Positions 7,816 to 18,926 of a stretch of 64,000 nt of DNA are shown piece by piece. A program made the position numbers and the translations under genes. The notes under the pieces were generated by a model that was given only the letters and a program-made list of their open reading frames with translations, did not search any database and was not told where the DNA came from. The DNA is from an uncultured Clostridia bacterium (lineage in GTDB: Bacteria; Bacillota; Clostridia; Lachnospirales; CAG-274): assembly GCA_949948985.1 (NCBI GenBank), contig CATLIG010000003.1, positions 83,834-147,833 on the forward strand. The letters are read 5' to 3'. Every line of letters starts with the position of its first letter. Positions within the stretch are counted from its first letter, which is position 1.

Positions 7816-9624
7816 ATGAAGATAGACAAAAAAATATTTATATTACCTTTGTCATTTTGTTTGCTGGCGGTTAATTCTTTAAGCATATACGCAAATAAAT
7901 ATGGTGATATTAATAATGACGGGTATGTAACATCGTATGACGCTTCTTGTGTTGTACAAAATGTACTTAATGAATTTGAATTTACAGATGAGCAGAAAAA
8001 AGCCGCTAAGGTAACAAATGGCTCGGAAATTACAATTAACGATGCAGCTGAAATATTAAAAAAAGCTCTTAATAATTCATATGTTTTTCCTGTGGAAAAA
8101 CCACCTGTGGAAGAACCCCCCGCTGAGGAGTATAAAATTGAATCTGTAAAAAGCAAAGGAAACTCAAAAGTATTGCTTGTATTAAACAGAGCGACAGAAG
8201 AACCTCTTGTTTTAAGTGATTTTTCTATCATCTGTACAGGCGGCGGCAAAGATATGACAATAATGGAAGTTTCAACTCAGGATAATATACATTATGAACT
8301 TACAACGTCGTATTATAAAGACAATATTTACAATATCGAAGTTACTCTTCCCGGCGGAATACGCTTAGATAAAGATTTTGAGGTGAAAATTGACTGTCCG
8401 TATATCTCATCTGTTGAAACAACAAGAAAAAGCGATACTTCTGCTGATTTAACCTATGTTTCAGACGCTCCGGGAAATTTTTATTATCTTCTTGAGAAAA
8501 ACAGTGACATGAAGCTGGTTTCTGAAATAACGGCAGATGAAATAATAAACAATAATAAAAGCGCTGAAATGGTGGTAGGACCTAACAATATAAATATTGA
8601 TAATCTTGAAAAAGGTATATCATATACTTTATATTATGTGGCAAAAGACCCTGATGGGAAAACTACTGTTCCCGACAGTGTGAATATTTCTTCAGAGGTT
8701 AAGATTGAGGAAGAAAATGAAATTAAAATAGTAAATGTAAAATCATATGACAGGTATTTTGCTATACAGTTAAACAGTCCTACAAAAACAGCCCTTTCAG
8801 GGTCAAACTTCAAAGTAACCTGTCCCGCTAACGGAGTGCTTCATACAGCGAACGCTGTAACCACCGATAATATTAACTACAGACTGAATATGCAGGAAGG
8901 GTATTTTTACGTAGATAATAACAATATGACACTTGAAATAACCCTTGAGGATGGTTCGGTAATAACAGGTAAGTTTTATGCGGACTACTCGGCGCCTGCG
9001 GTGTCGCACAAAGAAATGCTGAGGACAGGGGAAAACAGCGTTGAGTTGGTTATATCTGTAGGTGAGGCCGGAAAATTATATTATATAATTAAAGATGACG
9101 TTGCCTCTGATTCAATAAGCGGAAAGGATTCTAAAGAAATATTTGACAATCCTAATAAAAAAAGTGTTGATATTAACTGGGGTTCTAACAAAATAAAGAT
9201 TGAAGATGAAAATATATCGACAGGCAAATATATTTGTTTTGCTACAGAGGACGGAAAAGGAAACCGGCTTGATTACTATGAATATGAAAAAATACAGGAA
9301 TACGACCCATCTCTTATTCCGGAAAAAGAGCTGGCTATAGAAAATGTTACAATATTTAATGATGATTATTTTGGCAGAATAATAAAAGTCAAATTCAATG
9401 AAAGTGTTGTAGATAAAATTATAGAAAGCAAATATATAGAATTAACAGGACCGAATATTACCGGACGATTACAGTACAGTACGTACTATGATAATCTTAA
9501 TGATGATGAATTTGCGTTTATGGCGAGCAGTATGCCTAATTTTAAGTTTGCTTCCGGTGAAACTTATAACTTAGTCATAACTGTTGATTATAAAAAAGTT
9601 TTCTTTAATTTTATAGCTCCGTAA
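7816..9624 (+). CDS. Secreted protein with N-terminal dockerin-like domain and repeated beta modules
   Basis: A 602-residue exported protein. Residues 1-26 are a signal peptide ending S-I-Y-A. Residues 29-88 look like a type I dockerin: G-D-I-N-N-D-G-Y-V-T-S-Y-D-A is a classic EF-hand-like calcium loop, and the second half (T-N-G-S-E-I-T-I-N-D-A-A) is weaker. A Pro/Glu-rich linker (P-V-E-E-P-P) follows. The rest contains three related modules, each starting I-x-x-V and spanning about 80-90 residues (near 115, 295 and 515), separated by segments resembling fibronectin-like folds. Dockerins bind cohesins, often on cellulosome-type scaffolds, but no catalytic domain is present, so it may be a surface or adhesion protein. 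The ATG follows AAAAGGAGG; an in-frame TTG 17 codons upstream lies inside the promoter. Confidence 0.8.
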   Translation: MKIDKKIFILPLSFCLLAVNSLSIYANKYGDINNDGYVTSYDASCVVQNVLNEFEFTDEQKKAAKVTNGSEITINDAAEILKKALNNSYVFPVEKPPVEEPPAEEYKIESVKSKGNSKVLLVLNRATEEPLVLSDFSIICTGGGKDMTIMEVSTQDNIHYELTTSYYKDNIYNIEVTLPGGIRLDKDFEVKIDCPYISSVETTRKSDTSADLTYVSDAPGNFYYLLEKNSDMKLVSEITADEIINNNKSAEMVVGPNNINIDNLEKGISYTLYYVAKDPDGKTTVPDSVNISSEVKIEEENEIKIVNVKSYDRYFAIQLNSPTKTALSGSNFKVTCPANGVLHTANAVTTDNINYRLNMQEGYFYVDNNNMTLEITLEDGSVITGKFYADYSAPAVSHKEMLRTGENSVELVISVGEAGKLYYIIKDDVASDSISGKDSKEIFDNPNKKSVDINWGSNKIKIEDENISTGKYICFATEDGKGNRLDYYEYEKIQEYDPSLIPEKELAIENVTIFNDDYFGRIIKVKFNESVVDKIIESKYIELTGPNITGRLQYSTYYDNLNDDEFAFMASSMPNFKFASGETYNLVITVDYKKVFFNFIAP

Positions 9625-9675
9625 ATACAGATTATTAAATGGTCTATTCTAAAAGTTTTGTTTAAAAGATTAAAA

Positions 9676-9717
9676 AAGGCAGTCACATTAAGAAATTAAC
9701 GGGACTGTCTTTTTTTA
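9676..9717 (+). terminator. Terminator of the dockerin protein gene
   Basis: AAGGCAGTC (9676-9684) pairs with GACTGTCTT (9703-9711), followed by a run of T to 9717. Confidence 0.85.
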
Positions 9718-9853
9718 CTTGTTTAAATTTATATTTGAAAGTTTATTGACTAACAGATTTTTTGGGAAAAACAGCAACTGGTGACAATAAGTTTGATGTT
9801 TTTGTCTTTTTCTGAAACAAACATTGATTTTTATGATAAAAATAAAAAAGAAC

Positions 9854-9882
9854 TTGACAGTTCTTTTAATATATGGTATTAT
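9854..9882 (+). promoter_or_regulatory. Strong sigma-A-type promoter of rpoBC
   Basis: TTGACA (9854-9859), exactly 17 bases, then TATTAT (9877-9882). This is the best -35/-10 match in the window. Transcription would begin about 9889, some 375 bases before the rpoB start. Confidence 0.8.
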
Positions 9883-9888
9883 TAATAA

Positions 9889-10265
9889 ATGTATCAATAA
9901 GTGAGAAAATATGGTTTTATTGTTAAAGCAACTCAATATAAATTTAAATGAAAATGCCTGTTTTACAGGGTTTTAAGCTTAATTTAATAAATATTCAATC
10001 ACTTTTGTTTTTATAGTATAACATATAATTTTGTTAAATTCAACAATTTTTTTTATAAAAATCATAAATTTTTAAATTTACTTTGCTGGTTATGCGGCTC
10101 AGTAAAGTACGCAAGCCTGAAATCCGGATTTTAAATTTGTTTTTAATTGCCGGTGGTTTTTTTGTGTTCAACCTTTTGTCTTTTTATTTCATTTTGTCTG
10201 TACTCCGCATAAACTTTATTTTGCGGTTTAACTTATACTATTATTTATTAAGGAGTGAAGGTGTC
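9889..10265 (+). promoter_or_regulatory. Long leader of rpoBC, possibly structured
   Basis: About 375 bases between the predicted start of transcription and rpoB. It includes AAAATGCCTG/CAGGGTTTT near 9950-9975, a possible CCGGATT/AATTGCCGG hairpin followed by TTTTTTT at about 10121-10163 that has the look of an attenuator, and CCGCATAAA/TTTTGCGG at 10206-10227. No ribosomal protein gene (rplJ, rplL) is present here. The structures are read by eye and the regulatory role is inference. Confidence 0.4.
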
Positions 10266-13200
10266 ATGGAGAAAAACAGAATACGCCCCGTTAAGCTTGG
10301 TGATGTGGTTCGTATGAGTTATTCAAAGATAGACGAAGTTTTGGAGATGCCTAACCTGCTTGCCTTGCAAAAGGACAGCTATGAATGGTTCCTGAGTGAA
10401 GGGCTTAGAGAGGTATTTGAAGATATTTCGCCTATATGTGACTACAGCGGGAATCTTGTCCTTGAATTTACTGATTTCGCTTTTGACGCGGAGCCTAAAT
10501 ATGATATACCCGAGTGTAAAGAGCGTGACGCTACTTATGCGGCGCCTTTTAAAGTAAAGGCTCGACTTCGCAACAAAGAAATTGACGAAATTAAGGAACA
10601 GGAAATTTTTATGGGAGATTTCCCACTTATGACAGATACAGGCACTTTTGTCATTAATGGAGCAGAACGTGTTATTGTAAGCCAGCTTGTACGTTCTCCT
10701 GGCATTTATTATGCTATTGATAAGGATAAGGTCGGAAAAAATCTTTTAAGTTCTACCGTTATTCCCAACAGAGGAGCGTGGATTGAGTATGAAACTGATT
10801 CCAATGATGTATTCTATGTAAGGGTGGACAGAACAAGAAAAGTTCCTGTAACGGTTTTAATACGTTCTCTGGGAATAAGTTCTGACGAGGAAATTTTGGA
10901 ACTTTTCGGAAACGAGCCTAAAATCGCCGCTACAATAGACAAGGATACAACAAAAAACCGTGAGGAGGGTCTTATAGAAATCTACAAAAAAATACGTCCG
11001 GGTGAGCCTCCTACGGTTGACAGTTCCGAAACTCTGCTTAATAATATGTTTTATGACCCGAAAAGATACGATTTAGCTAAAGTAGGAAGATATAAATTTA
11101 ACAAAAAGCTTGCCCTTAAAAACCGTGTAAGGGGATATAAGCTTGCTGAAAACGCTGTTGACCCATCTACAGGTGAGATTATTGCAAAAGAGGGTACTAA
11201 AATTACCGCTGAAATCGCTGAAAGCATACAGAATACAGGCGCTCCTTATATATGGGTTGTTGTGGGAGATACATCGGAAGAAAGAAACGTAAAGGTACTA
11301 TCAAATCTTACGGTTGATATTGATGAGTTTATAAAACCCTACGGACTTAGCGCTAAAGAGCTTAAAATAAAGGAAAAGGTATATTATCCGGCGCTTATGG
11401 AGATTATTTCCGCAAACAGCGGCAGGGAAGAAATTAAAAACGCTGTTTTAAACAATATTAACAAGCTTATTCCAAAGCATATCACTCTTGAGGACATTCT
11501 CGCTTCTATGAACTATGTTATGCATCTTGACTATGGAATCGGAAACAAGGACGATATTGACCATCTTGGGAACAGACGTATACGGGCTGTGGGAGAGCTT
11601 TTACAAAATCAGTTCAGAATAGGGCTTTCAAGAATGGAAAGAGTCGTGCGTGAAAGAATGACAATTCAGGATATGGACGCTATTACCCCTCAGGCTTTAA
11701 TAAATATCAAGCCTGTTACCGCATCTATTAAAGAATTTTTCGGAAGCTCTCAGCTTTCTCAGTTTATGGACCAAAACAATCCATTGAGTGAGATGACTCA
11801 TAAACGCCGTCTTTCAGCTTTGGGGCCCGGCGGTCTTTCAAGAGAAAGAGCTGGGTTTGAGGTACGTGACGTTCATTCGTCCCATTACGGAAGAATGTGT
11901 CCTATAGAAACCCCTGAAGGACCTAATATCGGTCTTATTAACTCTCTAGCCACATTCGCGCGAATAAATGAATATGGCTTTATTGAGGCTCCTTACCGCA
12001 TTATTGACAAGACAGGCACTGTTCCAAGGGTTACTGATGATTTTATTTATGTTACAGCGGACGAGGAAGAAACTTATGTTGTCGCTCAGGCAAATGAGCC
12101 GCTTAATGAAAAAGGCGAGTTTATAAACGCCAAAGTTTCCGCTCGTCTTGGCGAGGAAAATGTTGAGATGGACGCTGACAAAATCGACCTTATGGACGTT
12201 TCGCCGAAACAGCTTGTTTCTGTAGCTACAGCCCTTATTCCTTTCCTTGAGAATGACGACGTAACACGAGCTTTAATGGGTTCTAATATGCAGCGTCAGG
12301 CTGTTCCTCTTTTGACTACGGAAGCTCCTGTGGTGGGTACCGGTATGGAGCATAAAACCGCTAAAGACTCAGGTGTTGTTGTAGTCGCTAAACATTCGGG
12401 AATTGTTGAAAAAGTGGATGCTTCAGAAATTGTTGTTTTATGTGGAAACGGTTCTAAAGACCGCTATAAAATGACTAAATTTAAAAGAAGCAATCAATCT
12501 AACTGTATGAATCAAAGACCTATTGTATTTAAAGGCGATAAGGTTAAAGAAGGTCAGATTATAGCGGACGGTCCATCTACTAAAGACGGGGAACTTGCTC
12601 TTGGTAAAAATCCTCTTATCGGATTTATGACATGGGAAGGTTACAACTATGAGGACGCTGTTCTGCTCAGTGAAAAGCTTGTTGCTGATGATGTGTACAC
12701 GTCTGTTCATATTGAGGAATATGAGGCTGAGGCAAGAGATACAAAGCTTGGGCAAGAGGAAATAACAAAGGATATACCAAATGTTGGCGAGGACGCTTTG
12801 CGTGATTTGGACGAAGAGGGTATTATAAGAATCGGAGCGGAAGTTCAGCCAAACGATATTCTTGTGGGAAAGGTTACTCCAAAAGGAGAAACGGAGCTTA
12901 CCGCTGAAGAACGTCTTTTAAGGGCTATTTTCGGTGAAAAGGCGAGAGAGGTAAGAGATACGTCTTTACGTGTTCCGCATGGTGAAAGCGGTATTATTGT
13001 TGATATTAAAAAGTTTACCAGAGAAAATAACGATGAGCTTCCTCCGGGTGTAAATCAGCTTGTACGTGTATATATAGCTCAGAAAAGAAAAATTTCAGTA
13101 GGCGACAAAATGGCGGGTCGCCATGGAAACAAGGGTGTTGTTTCACGTGTGCTTCCTGTGGAGGATATGCCGTTTTTACCTAACGGACGCCCCCTTGATA

Positions 13201-14219
13201 TTGTGCTTAATCCTTTGGGTGTGCCATCTCGTATGAATATAGGTCAGGTGCTTGAAATTCATTTAAGTCTTGCCGCTAAGGTTTTGGACTGGAAAGTAGC
13301 AACACCTGTATTTGACGGAGCCAGAGAGATAGACATTATGGACACTTTGGAGCTTGCCAATGATTATGCTAATTCCCAATGGGAAGATTTTGAAAGCAAA
13401 TGGAAAGACGTTCTTGACCCTGAAATTTTTGATTATCTTGATAAAAACAAAGCTCACAGAGAAGAATGGAGAGGCGTTCCAATTAATCATACAGGGAAAA
13501 TACAGCTTCGTGACGGACGTACGGGAGAAGAATTTGACAATCCTACAACTATCGGTTTTATGCATTATCTGAAACTTCATCACCTTGTCGATGATAAAAT
13601 TCATGCTCGTTCTACAGGACCTTACTCTCTTGTTACCCAGCAGCCCTTGGGTGGTAAAGCACAGTTTGGCGGTCAGCGTTTCGGAGAAATGGAAGTATGG
13701 GCGCTTGAGGCATATGGTGCGTCATACACACTTCAAGAAATTCTGACAGTTAAATCAGACGATATTGTGGGACGTGTAAAAACTTATGAGGCTATTGTCA
13801 AAGGAGAAAATATACCCGAACCCGGTGTTCCCGAATCATTTAAAGTACTGCTTAAAGAACTTCAGGCCCTTGGTCTTGACGTGCGTGTTCTTCGTGAGGA
13901 CGATACGGAAGTTGAGATTAAAGAGGATATTGACGATGACGATATGGGTGTTATTGATGTAAATATTGAGGGAGTCGAAAAAGACGAAGATTTTGAGAAT
14001 GAAGAAATGAACATTGTCGATTCAGTTTTAAACAATCCGGAACTTCTTGAAAAGCTTGAAATAAATGAGGATGATATTGATATCAGCGATGATGATATAC
14101 TTATTGACGAGGATGAGAACGATATTGAAATTGATGAAGAGCTTTTCAGCGATTTAGACGACGATTTTGATATTGACACTGATATTGACGCTGATGATGA
14201 CAGAGATGACGAAGAATAG
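10266..14219 (+). CDS. rpoB: DNA-directed RNA polymerase subunit beta, with acidic C-terminal tail
   Basis: A 1317-residue protein, the beta subunit of RNA polymerase, forming half of the catalytic cleft with beta'. Conserved segments include [16 protein letters not shown] and [13 protein letters not shown] (the rifampicin region; all usual residues present, so rifampicin sensitivity is expected), the [19 protein letters not shown] segment, and the C-terminal [20 protein letters not shown]. The normal protein ends around E-I-K-E; here a further 96 or so residues follow, about half Asp or Glu with only three basic residues. The ATG at 10266 follows AAGGAGTG; the frame is open for another 61 codons upstream, but that part is hydrophobic and lies in the leader. 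rpoC follows after 17 bases. Confidence 0.97.
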   Translation: MEKNRIRPVKLGDVVRMSYSKIDEVLEMPNLLALQKDSYEWFLSEGLREVFEDISPICDYSGNLVLEFTDFAFDAEPKYDIPECKERDATYAAPFKVKARLRNKEIDEIKEQEIFMGDFPLMTDTGTFVINGAERVIVSQLVRSPGIYYAIDKDKVGKNLLSSTVIPNRGAWIEYETDSNDVFYVRVDRTRKVPVTVLIRSLGISSDEEILELFGNEPKIAATIDKDTTKNREEGLIEIYKKIRPGEPPTVDSSETLLNNMFYDPKRYDLAKVGRYKFNKKLALKNRVRGYKLAENAVDPSTGEIIAKEGTKITAEIAESIQNTGAPYIWVVVGDTSEERNVKVLSNLTVDIDEFIKPYGLSAKELKIKEKVYYPALMEIISANSGREEIKNAVLNNINKLIPKHITLEDILASMNYVMHLDYGIGNKDDIDHLGNRRIRAVGELLQNQFRIGLSRMERVVRERMTIQDMDAITPQALINIKPVTASIKEFFGSSQLSQFMDQNNPLSEMTHKRRLSALGPGGLSRERAGFEVRDVHSSHYGRMCPIETPEGPNIGLINSLATFARINEYGFIEAPYRIIDKTGTVPRVTDDFIYVTADEEETYVVAQANEPLNEKGEFINAKVSARLGEENVEMDADKIDLMDVSPKQLVSVATALIPFLENDDVTRALMGSNMQRQAVPLLTTEAPVVGTGMEHKTAKDSGVVVVAKHSGIVEKVDASEIVVLCGNGSKDRYKMTKFKRSNQSNCMNQRPIVFKGDKVKEGQIIADGPSTKDGELALGKNPLIGFMTWEGYNYEDAVLLSEKLVADDVYTSVHIEEYEAEARDTKLGQEEITKDIPNVGEDALRDLDEEGIIRIGAEVQPNDILVGKVTPKGETELTAEERLLRAIFGEKAREVRDTSLRVPHGESGIIVDIKKFTRENNDELPPGVNQLVRVYIAQKRKISVGDKMAGRHGNKGVVSRVLPVEDMPFLPNGRPLDIVLNPLGVPSRMNIGQVLEIHLSLAAKVLDWKVATPVFDGAREIDIMDTLELANDYANSQWEDFESKWKDVLDPEIFDYLDKNKAHREEWRGVPINHTGKIQLRDGRTGEEFDNPTTIGFMHYLKLHHLVDDKIHARSTGPYSLVTQQPLGGKAQFGGQRFGEMEVWALEAYGASYTLQEILTVKSDDIVGRVKTYEAIVKGENIPEPGVPESFKVLLKELQALGLDVRVLREDDTEVEIKEDIDDDDMGVIDVNIEGVEKDEDFENEEMNIVDSVLNNPELLEKLEINEDDIDISDDDILIDEDENDIEIDEELFSDLDDDFDIDTDIDADDDRDDEE

Positions 14220-14236
14220 AAAGGAGAATTTTTGCT

Positions 14237-17200
14237 ATGAGTTCACAAAACGGCGAACAGGCTATAACTTTTGATTATATTAAAATTGGTTTGGCGTCTC
14301 CTGAAAAAATTCTTGATTGGTCATACGGTGAAGTTAAAAAACCCGAAACTATTAATTACAGAACTTTAAAACCTGAACGAGATGGTTTGTTCTGTGAGAG
14401 AATTTTTGGACCAAGCAAAGACTGGGAATGTCACTGCGGTAAATTTAAAAGAATACGATATAAAGGTATTATATGCGACAGGTGCGGCGTTGAGGTTACA
14501 AAAAGCAAGGTAAGGCGTGAGAGAATGGGGCATATAAAACTTGCAGCCCCTGTTTCTCATATATGGTATTTTAAAGGTATTCCCAGCCGTATGGGTATTA
14601 TACTCGGTATGTCCCCAAGGGCGCTTGAGAAAGTTCTTTATTTTGCCTCTTATGTTGTTCTTGACCCAGGTGAGAAAACAGGTCTTTCTTATAAAGATTT
14701 GCTTACAGAGAAAGAATACAGAGATGCCAGAGATAAATACGGGGATACTTTCAAGGTTGGTATGGGTGCCGAATCTATTAAAATACTCCTGCAAAGCATA
14801 GACCTTGAAAAAGAATCAGTAGAGCTTAAAAAAGAGCTTAAAAACAGTACAGGTCAAAAACGTGTGCGTATTATTAAAAAACTTGAGGTAATCGAATCTT
14901 TCAGGCTGTCAGGGAATAAACCAGAATGGATGATTCTTGATGTGATACCTGTTATTCCTCCTGATTTAAGACCTATGGTTCAGCTTGACGGAGGAAGATT
15001 CGCTACATCTGACCTTAATGACCTTTACAGACGTGTAATTAATAGAAACAATCGTCTTCAAAGACTTCTTGATTTACACGCTCCGGATATTATTGTAAGA
15101 AACGAGAAAAGGATGCTTCAGGAGGCTGTAGACGCTCTCATTGATAACGGAAGAAGAGGCAGACCCGTTACGGGACCCGGAAACAGAAGCCTTAAATCTC
15201 TTTCCGACCTCCTTAAAGGTAAGCAGGGACGTTTCCGTCAGAATCTTCTTGGTAAACGTGTTGATTATTCAGGTCGTTCGGTTATTGTTGTCGGTCCTAA
15301 TCTTAAAATATATCAATGCGGTCTTCCTAAAGAAATGGCTATTGAGCTTTTCAAGCCTTTTGTAATGAAAAAGCTTGTTGAGGATGGTATGGCTCATAAT
15401 ATTAAATCTGCCAAACGTATGGTTGAAAGACTCCAGACAGAGGTATGGGACGTATTGGAAGATGTTATTAAAGAACATCCGGTTATGCTTAACCGAGCTC
15501 CGACTCTTCACAGACTTGGCATTCAGGCATTTGAGCCTGTTCTGGTTGAGGGCCGTGCGTTAAAGCTTCACCCTCTTGTTTGTACAGCGTATAACGCCGA
15601 TTTTGACGGTGACCAAATGGCTGTTCATGTTCCCTTGTCTGTTGAGGCCCAGGCTGAATGCAGATTTTTGCTCTTAGCTCCGAATAACCTTCTGAAACCA
15701 TCTGACGGAGAACCTGTTACTGTTCCGTCACAGGATATGGTTTTGGGAATTTACTATCTTACCCTTGAAAAAGACGGTGAAAAAGGAGAAGGCAAGGTAT
15801 TTAAAGACGAAAATGAGGCTTTGCTTGCTTACGATAATCACGCAATCAGTCTTCATGCTAAAATTAAAGTAAGAAGAACATTTGTAATTGACGGAGAGGA
15901 AAAATCTAAAATTGTTGAAACAACAGCAGGCAGAATTATTATAAATGAGATTATTCCACAGGATATAGGATTTGTGGACAGAAGTATTCCGGATAATATA
16001 TTTAAATATGAAATTGATTTCCTTACCGATAAAAAAGGTTTGGGAAAAATTATTAACAGGTGTATAAACAAGCACAGCGCTACGGAAACAGCGGTTGTCC
16101 TTGATAATATAAAAAGTCTTGGATTTAAGTTTTCTACAAGAGGAGCTTTGACTGTTTCCGTATCTGATATGGAAATTCCTAAGGAAAAGTTGGAGTATCT
16201 TTCTGAAGCTGACAAAGTTGTTGATAAAATTACAAAAATGTACAGAAGAGGTCTTATGACTGACGAGGAAAGACACGCTAAGGTTATTAAAGCATGGGAA
16301 GTAGCCGATGACAAGATTACGAACGCTCTTCTTGCCGGTCTTGGTAAATACAATGATATTTATATGATGGCTCATTCAGGAGCCCGTGGTTCTAACAGAC
16401 AGATTAAACAGCTTGCGGGTATGCGTGGTCTTATGGCTTCACCATCGGGCGAAACTATCGAACTTCCTATAAAGGCTAATTTCCGTGAGGGACTTTCAGT
16501 TCAGGAATACTTTATCTCAGCTCACGGAGCCAGAAAAGGTCTTTCTGATACGGCTCTTCGTACAGCCGATTCAGGTTATCTTACACGCCGTCTTGTTGAT
16601 GTTTCTCAGGAAATTATTATTCACGAATGGGATTGTGCAGAAGGCTGTGATGAAGTACCGGGTATGTGGGTAAGTGCGTTTATGGATGGACAGGAGGTCA
16701 TTGAGCCTTTATCTGACCGTATAAGAGGAAGATATGCTGTTGAGGATATTTATAATCCGAAAACAGGAAAACTTATTGTTGAGGCTGATACTATGATTTC
16801 TTCCGACCAAGCGGAAGCTGTTGAGGCGGCAGGAATTAAAAGAGTTCATATAAGAACTATACTTTCGTGTCATGCAAGAAAAGGTGTATGCTCAAAATGC
16901 TACGGAGCTAATATGGCATCCGGCAGAATTGTAAGAATAGGCGAATCTGTTGGTATTATTGCCGCTCAGTCTATAGGTGAGCCGGGTACACAGCTTACTA
17001 TGCGTACATTCCATACGGGCGGTGTATCAGGAAATGACCTTACACAAGGTCTTCCTCGTGTAGAAGAACTTTTTGAGGCAAGAAAACCAAAAGGACTCGC
17101 TATTATATCAGAAACAGGCGGAAAGGTTACTGTTACGGATACCAAAAAGAAAAGAGAGGTTGTCGTTATAAATGAAAACGGCGATACTAAGGATTATCTT

Positions 17201-17803
17201 ATTCCTTATGGCTCTCGTATAAAGGTTCTCAACGGCGATATTATTGAAGCCGGTGACGAGCTTACCGAAGGAAGTGTAAATCCTCACGATATTCTGAGAA
17301 TTAAAGGAATAAGAGGAGTACAGGACTATATGATTCAGGAAGTTCAGCGTGTGTACAGACTTCAGGGTGTTGATATAAACGATAAACACATTGAGGTTAT
17401 TGTAAGGCAGATGCTTAAACGAATCAAAGTTGAGGAAAACGGTGATACAAACTTCCTTCCAGGAAGCCTTATAGACTGGCTTGAGTTTGAGGCGGTAAAC
17501 AAAGAAATGATTGAGCAGGGACTTGAACCCGCAAACGGTTCGCGAGTTTTACTTGGTATTACAAAAGCCGCTCTCGCTACGGAATCGTTCCTTTCAGCCG
17601 CGTCTTTCCAAGAAACTACAAGAGTGCTTACAGAGGCGGCTATTAAAGGAAAGGTTGACCCGCTTATAGGTCTTAAAGAAAATGTTATTATTGGTAAGCT
17701 TATTCCTGCCGGTACAGGTATGAACACATACAGAAAAATTGACCTTAAACTTATTGACAAAGAAAAGGTTATGGAAGAAGAAACGGAAGATTTAAGCGTA
17801 TAA
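14237..17803 (+). CDS. rpoC: DNA-directed RNA polymerase subunit beta'
   Basis: A 1188-residue protein, the catalytic beta' subunit. The N-terminal zinc site is C65, C67, C80 and C83 (C-H-C-G-K-F...C-D-R-C-G). The catalytic magnesium motif N-A-D-F-D-G-D-Q-M is at residues 453-461. The bridge-helix and trigger-loop regions are present ([26 protein letters not shown]), as is the second zinc site ([13 protein letters not shown]). Length is typical of Clostridia, without the large lineage insertions of proteobacteria. The start follows GAAAGGAG and the gene is co-transcribed with rpoB. A terminator lies after the stop. Confidence 0.98.
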   Translation: MSSQNGEQAITFDYIKIGLASPEKILDWSYGEVKKPETINYRTLKPERDGLFCERIFGPSKDWECHCGKFKRIRYKGIICDRCGVEVTKSKVRRERMGHIKLAAPVSHIWYFKGIPSRMGIILGMSPRALEKVLYFASYVVLDPGEKTGLSYKDLLTEKEYRDARDKYGDTFKVGMGAESIKILLQSIDLEKESVELKKELKNSTGQKRVRIIKKLEVIESFRLSGNKPEWMILDVIPVIPPDLRPMVQLDGGRFATSDLNDLYRRVINRNNRLQRLLDLHAPDIIVRNEKRMLQEAVDALIDNGRRGRPVTGPGNRSLKSLSDLLKGKQGRFRQNLLGKRVDYSGRSVIVVGPNLKIYQCGLPKEMAIELFKPFVMKKLVEDGMAHNIKSAKRMVERLQTEVWDVLEDVIKEHPVMLNRAPTLHRLGIQAFEPVLVEGRALKLHPLVCTAYNADFDGDQMAVHVPLSVEAQAECRFLLLAPNNLLKPSDGEPVTVPSQDMVLGIYYLTLEKDGEKGEGKVFKDENEALLAYDNHAISLHAKIKVRRTFVIDGEEKSKIVETTAGRIIINEIIPQDIGFVDRSIPDNIFKYEIDFLTDKKGLGKIINRCINKHSATETAVVLDNIKSLGFKFSTRGALTVSVSDMEIPKEKLEYLSEADKVVDKITKMYRRGLMTDEERHAKVIKAWEVADDKITNALLAGLGKYNDIYMMAHSGARGSNRQIKQLAGMRGLMASPSGETIELPIKANFREGLSVQEYFISAHGARKGLSDTALRTADSGYLTRRLVDVSQEIIIHEWDCAEGCDEVPGMWVSAFMDGQEVIEPLSDRIRGRYAVEDIYNPKTGKLIVEADTMISSDQAEAVEAAGIKRVHIRTILSCHARKGVCSKCYGANMASGRIVRIGESVGIIAAQSIGEPGTQLTMRTFHTGGVSGNDLTQGLPRVEELFEARKPKGLAIISETGGKVTVTDTKKKREVVVINENGDTKDYLIPYGSRIKVLNGDIIEAGDELTEGSVNPHDILRIKGIRGVQDYMIQEVQRVYRLQGVDINDKHIEVIVRQMLKRIKVEENGDTNFLPGSLIDWLEFEAVNKEMIEQGLEPANGSRVLLGITKAALATESFLSAASFQETTRVLTEAAIKGKVDPLIGLKENVIIGKLIPAGTGMNTYRKIDLKLIDKEKVMEEETEDLSV

Positions 17804-17825
17804 ATAAAATTAAGATAAAAAAATA

Positions 17826-17857
17826 AAAGCTTGCTTGTGTATTCGGCAAGTTTTTAT
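17826..17857. terminator. Terminator between convergent rpoC and a stalk-domain gene
   Basis: AAAGCTTGC (17826-17834) pairs with GCAAGTTTT (17846-17854) and continues into a T-rich stretch. It serves rpoC and could also work from the other strand. Confidence 0.7.
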
Positions 17858-17874
17858 TTTTTATATTTTGAAAA

Positions 17875-18591
17875 TTAATTTAGCGTTATACCATTTTTTA
17901 ACGCAAAATTTTTCAGATTTTTTATATATATTTTATATTGATTTTGTATTTCAGCAAGTTTATCGGTATCAGTTATATTACCATAGTTTTTTACAGTACG
18001 TTTATATGCGTTTATTTGATTTAAAATAGTCACAAATTCTTCTGATGCACTTTCGTCAAGAAGATAACGCTTTTGTGTTATTTGATTGATTATTGAGTCA
18101 AGTTCATTTGATGTTGACGTATTTTTAGCTTTAGAATATGTTATATCTGTAAGGGTTGTTTCATTTGTGTCAATATCTATAAGACGTTTATCAGCATTCC
18201 ATTCTACTTTAGCGTCAAACGCCTGTGAAATCGCCCTCAAAGGAATTAGTGTACGATTATTTATGATTTTTGGAGGAACGTCAAGGTTTTTTATGGTTTT
18301 GTCAACGGTCATTTTTTTTGAACCTATTTGCATAATAACTGATTTTGTTTTTTTACGGCAGATTATTGTTTTAGTTTTTTCATTCCATTCCACTGACGCT
18401 CCGAGGGCCTCTAAAATTGTACGGAAAGGTACTAGGGTTGTACCATTTTCAATTATTGGTTTTTGCTCAAATTGAAGAAATTTACCATTTAACCTGACTT
18501 TTATAGGAGGGTCATATTTAGCATAAGCGGGTACGGTAAATAACAGCGTTATAACTGTGAAAAAAGTTATTACTTTTTTTAATATGGACAT
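17875..18591 (-). CDS. Secreted protein with two stalk motifs and a KNxI-type tail
   Basis: A 238-residue exported protein, paralogue of the one at 5725. Residues 1-24 are a signal peptide ending P-A-Y-A. Two copper amine oxidase N-type motifs follow: E-N-G-T-T-L-V-P-F-R near residue 48 and I-N-N-R-T-L-I-P-L-R near residue 110, each followed by a V-E-W strand. From about residue 150 a helical tail carries ...D-K-L-A-E-I-Q-N-Q-Y...L-K-N-F-A-L-K-N-G-I-T-L-N, matching the ends of the neighbouring lipoproteins. The ATG follows AAAGGAG. No enzyme function is implied; surface attachment or structural use is more likely. It is the first of the cluster of related exported proteins on this strand. Confidence 0.85.
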   Translation of the reverse strand: MSILKKVITFFTVITLLFTVPAYAKYDPPIKVRLNGKFLQFEQKPIIENGTTLVPFRTILEALGASVEWNEKTKTIICRKKTKSVIMQIGSKKMTVDKTIKNLDVPPKIINNRTLIPLRAISQAFDAKVEWNADKRLIDIDTNETTLTDITYSKAKNTSTSNELDSIINQITQKRYLLDESASEEFVTILNQINAYKRTVKNYGNITDTDKLAEIQNQYKIYIKNLKNFALKNGITLN

Positions 18592-18926
18592 TATAAAAAC
18601 TCCTTTACATTAATATTTGTTATTAAAAATATTTTTTTCAGGTTTTTTCTGAAATTGTTATAATACCTCCTAAATTAAAATATGTACAAGGTATAAGTTT
18701 TATTACATTAAACTTCTTTAAAAATTTTACATCAATACATAAGAAAGAAAAAAATATTTTATAAGAGTAAAGTGTTAAAAATAAATAAACTAATGGCAGG
18801 TGTAAATATAAACTATTATAACATATGAGATACAGAATGTAAATATATAAAAAAGACATACGGAAAGTAAACAATCCTGTATGCCTTTTTTTCTGAAAAA
18901 ATTAATATGCCTATGTAAGCTAATTA
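18592..18926. other. AT-rich intergenic region
   Basis: A 335-base gap with no convincing gene. A - strand frame at 18638-18874 is hydrophobic but lacks a ribosome binding site. The only clear element is the terminator near 18854-18888. Confidence 0.5.
18854..18888 (-). terminator. Terminator of the lipoprotein gene at 18927
   Basis: AGACATAC (18854-18861) pairs with GTATGCCT (18879-18886), with A/T runs on both sides, so it can work from either strand. On the - strand it lies about 40 bases after the lipoprotein stop. Confidence 0.75.

Noticed and set aside
10083..10265. In-frame 61-codon extension upstream of rpoB
   Set aside because: It is hydrophobic, unlike any RpoB N-terminus, lies in the untranslated leader, and the ATG at 10266 has a good ribosome binding site.
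13862..14179. Ser-rich frame on the - strand opposite the end of rpoB
   Set aside because: It is the antisense of the Asp/Glu-rich tail; the composition is a by-product and there is no ribosome binding site.
18638..18874. Hydrophobic - strand frame between the stalk-domain gene and the lipoprotein
   Set aside because: No ribosome binding site, overlaps a terminator, and its composition is that of random AT-rich DNA.
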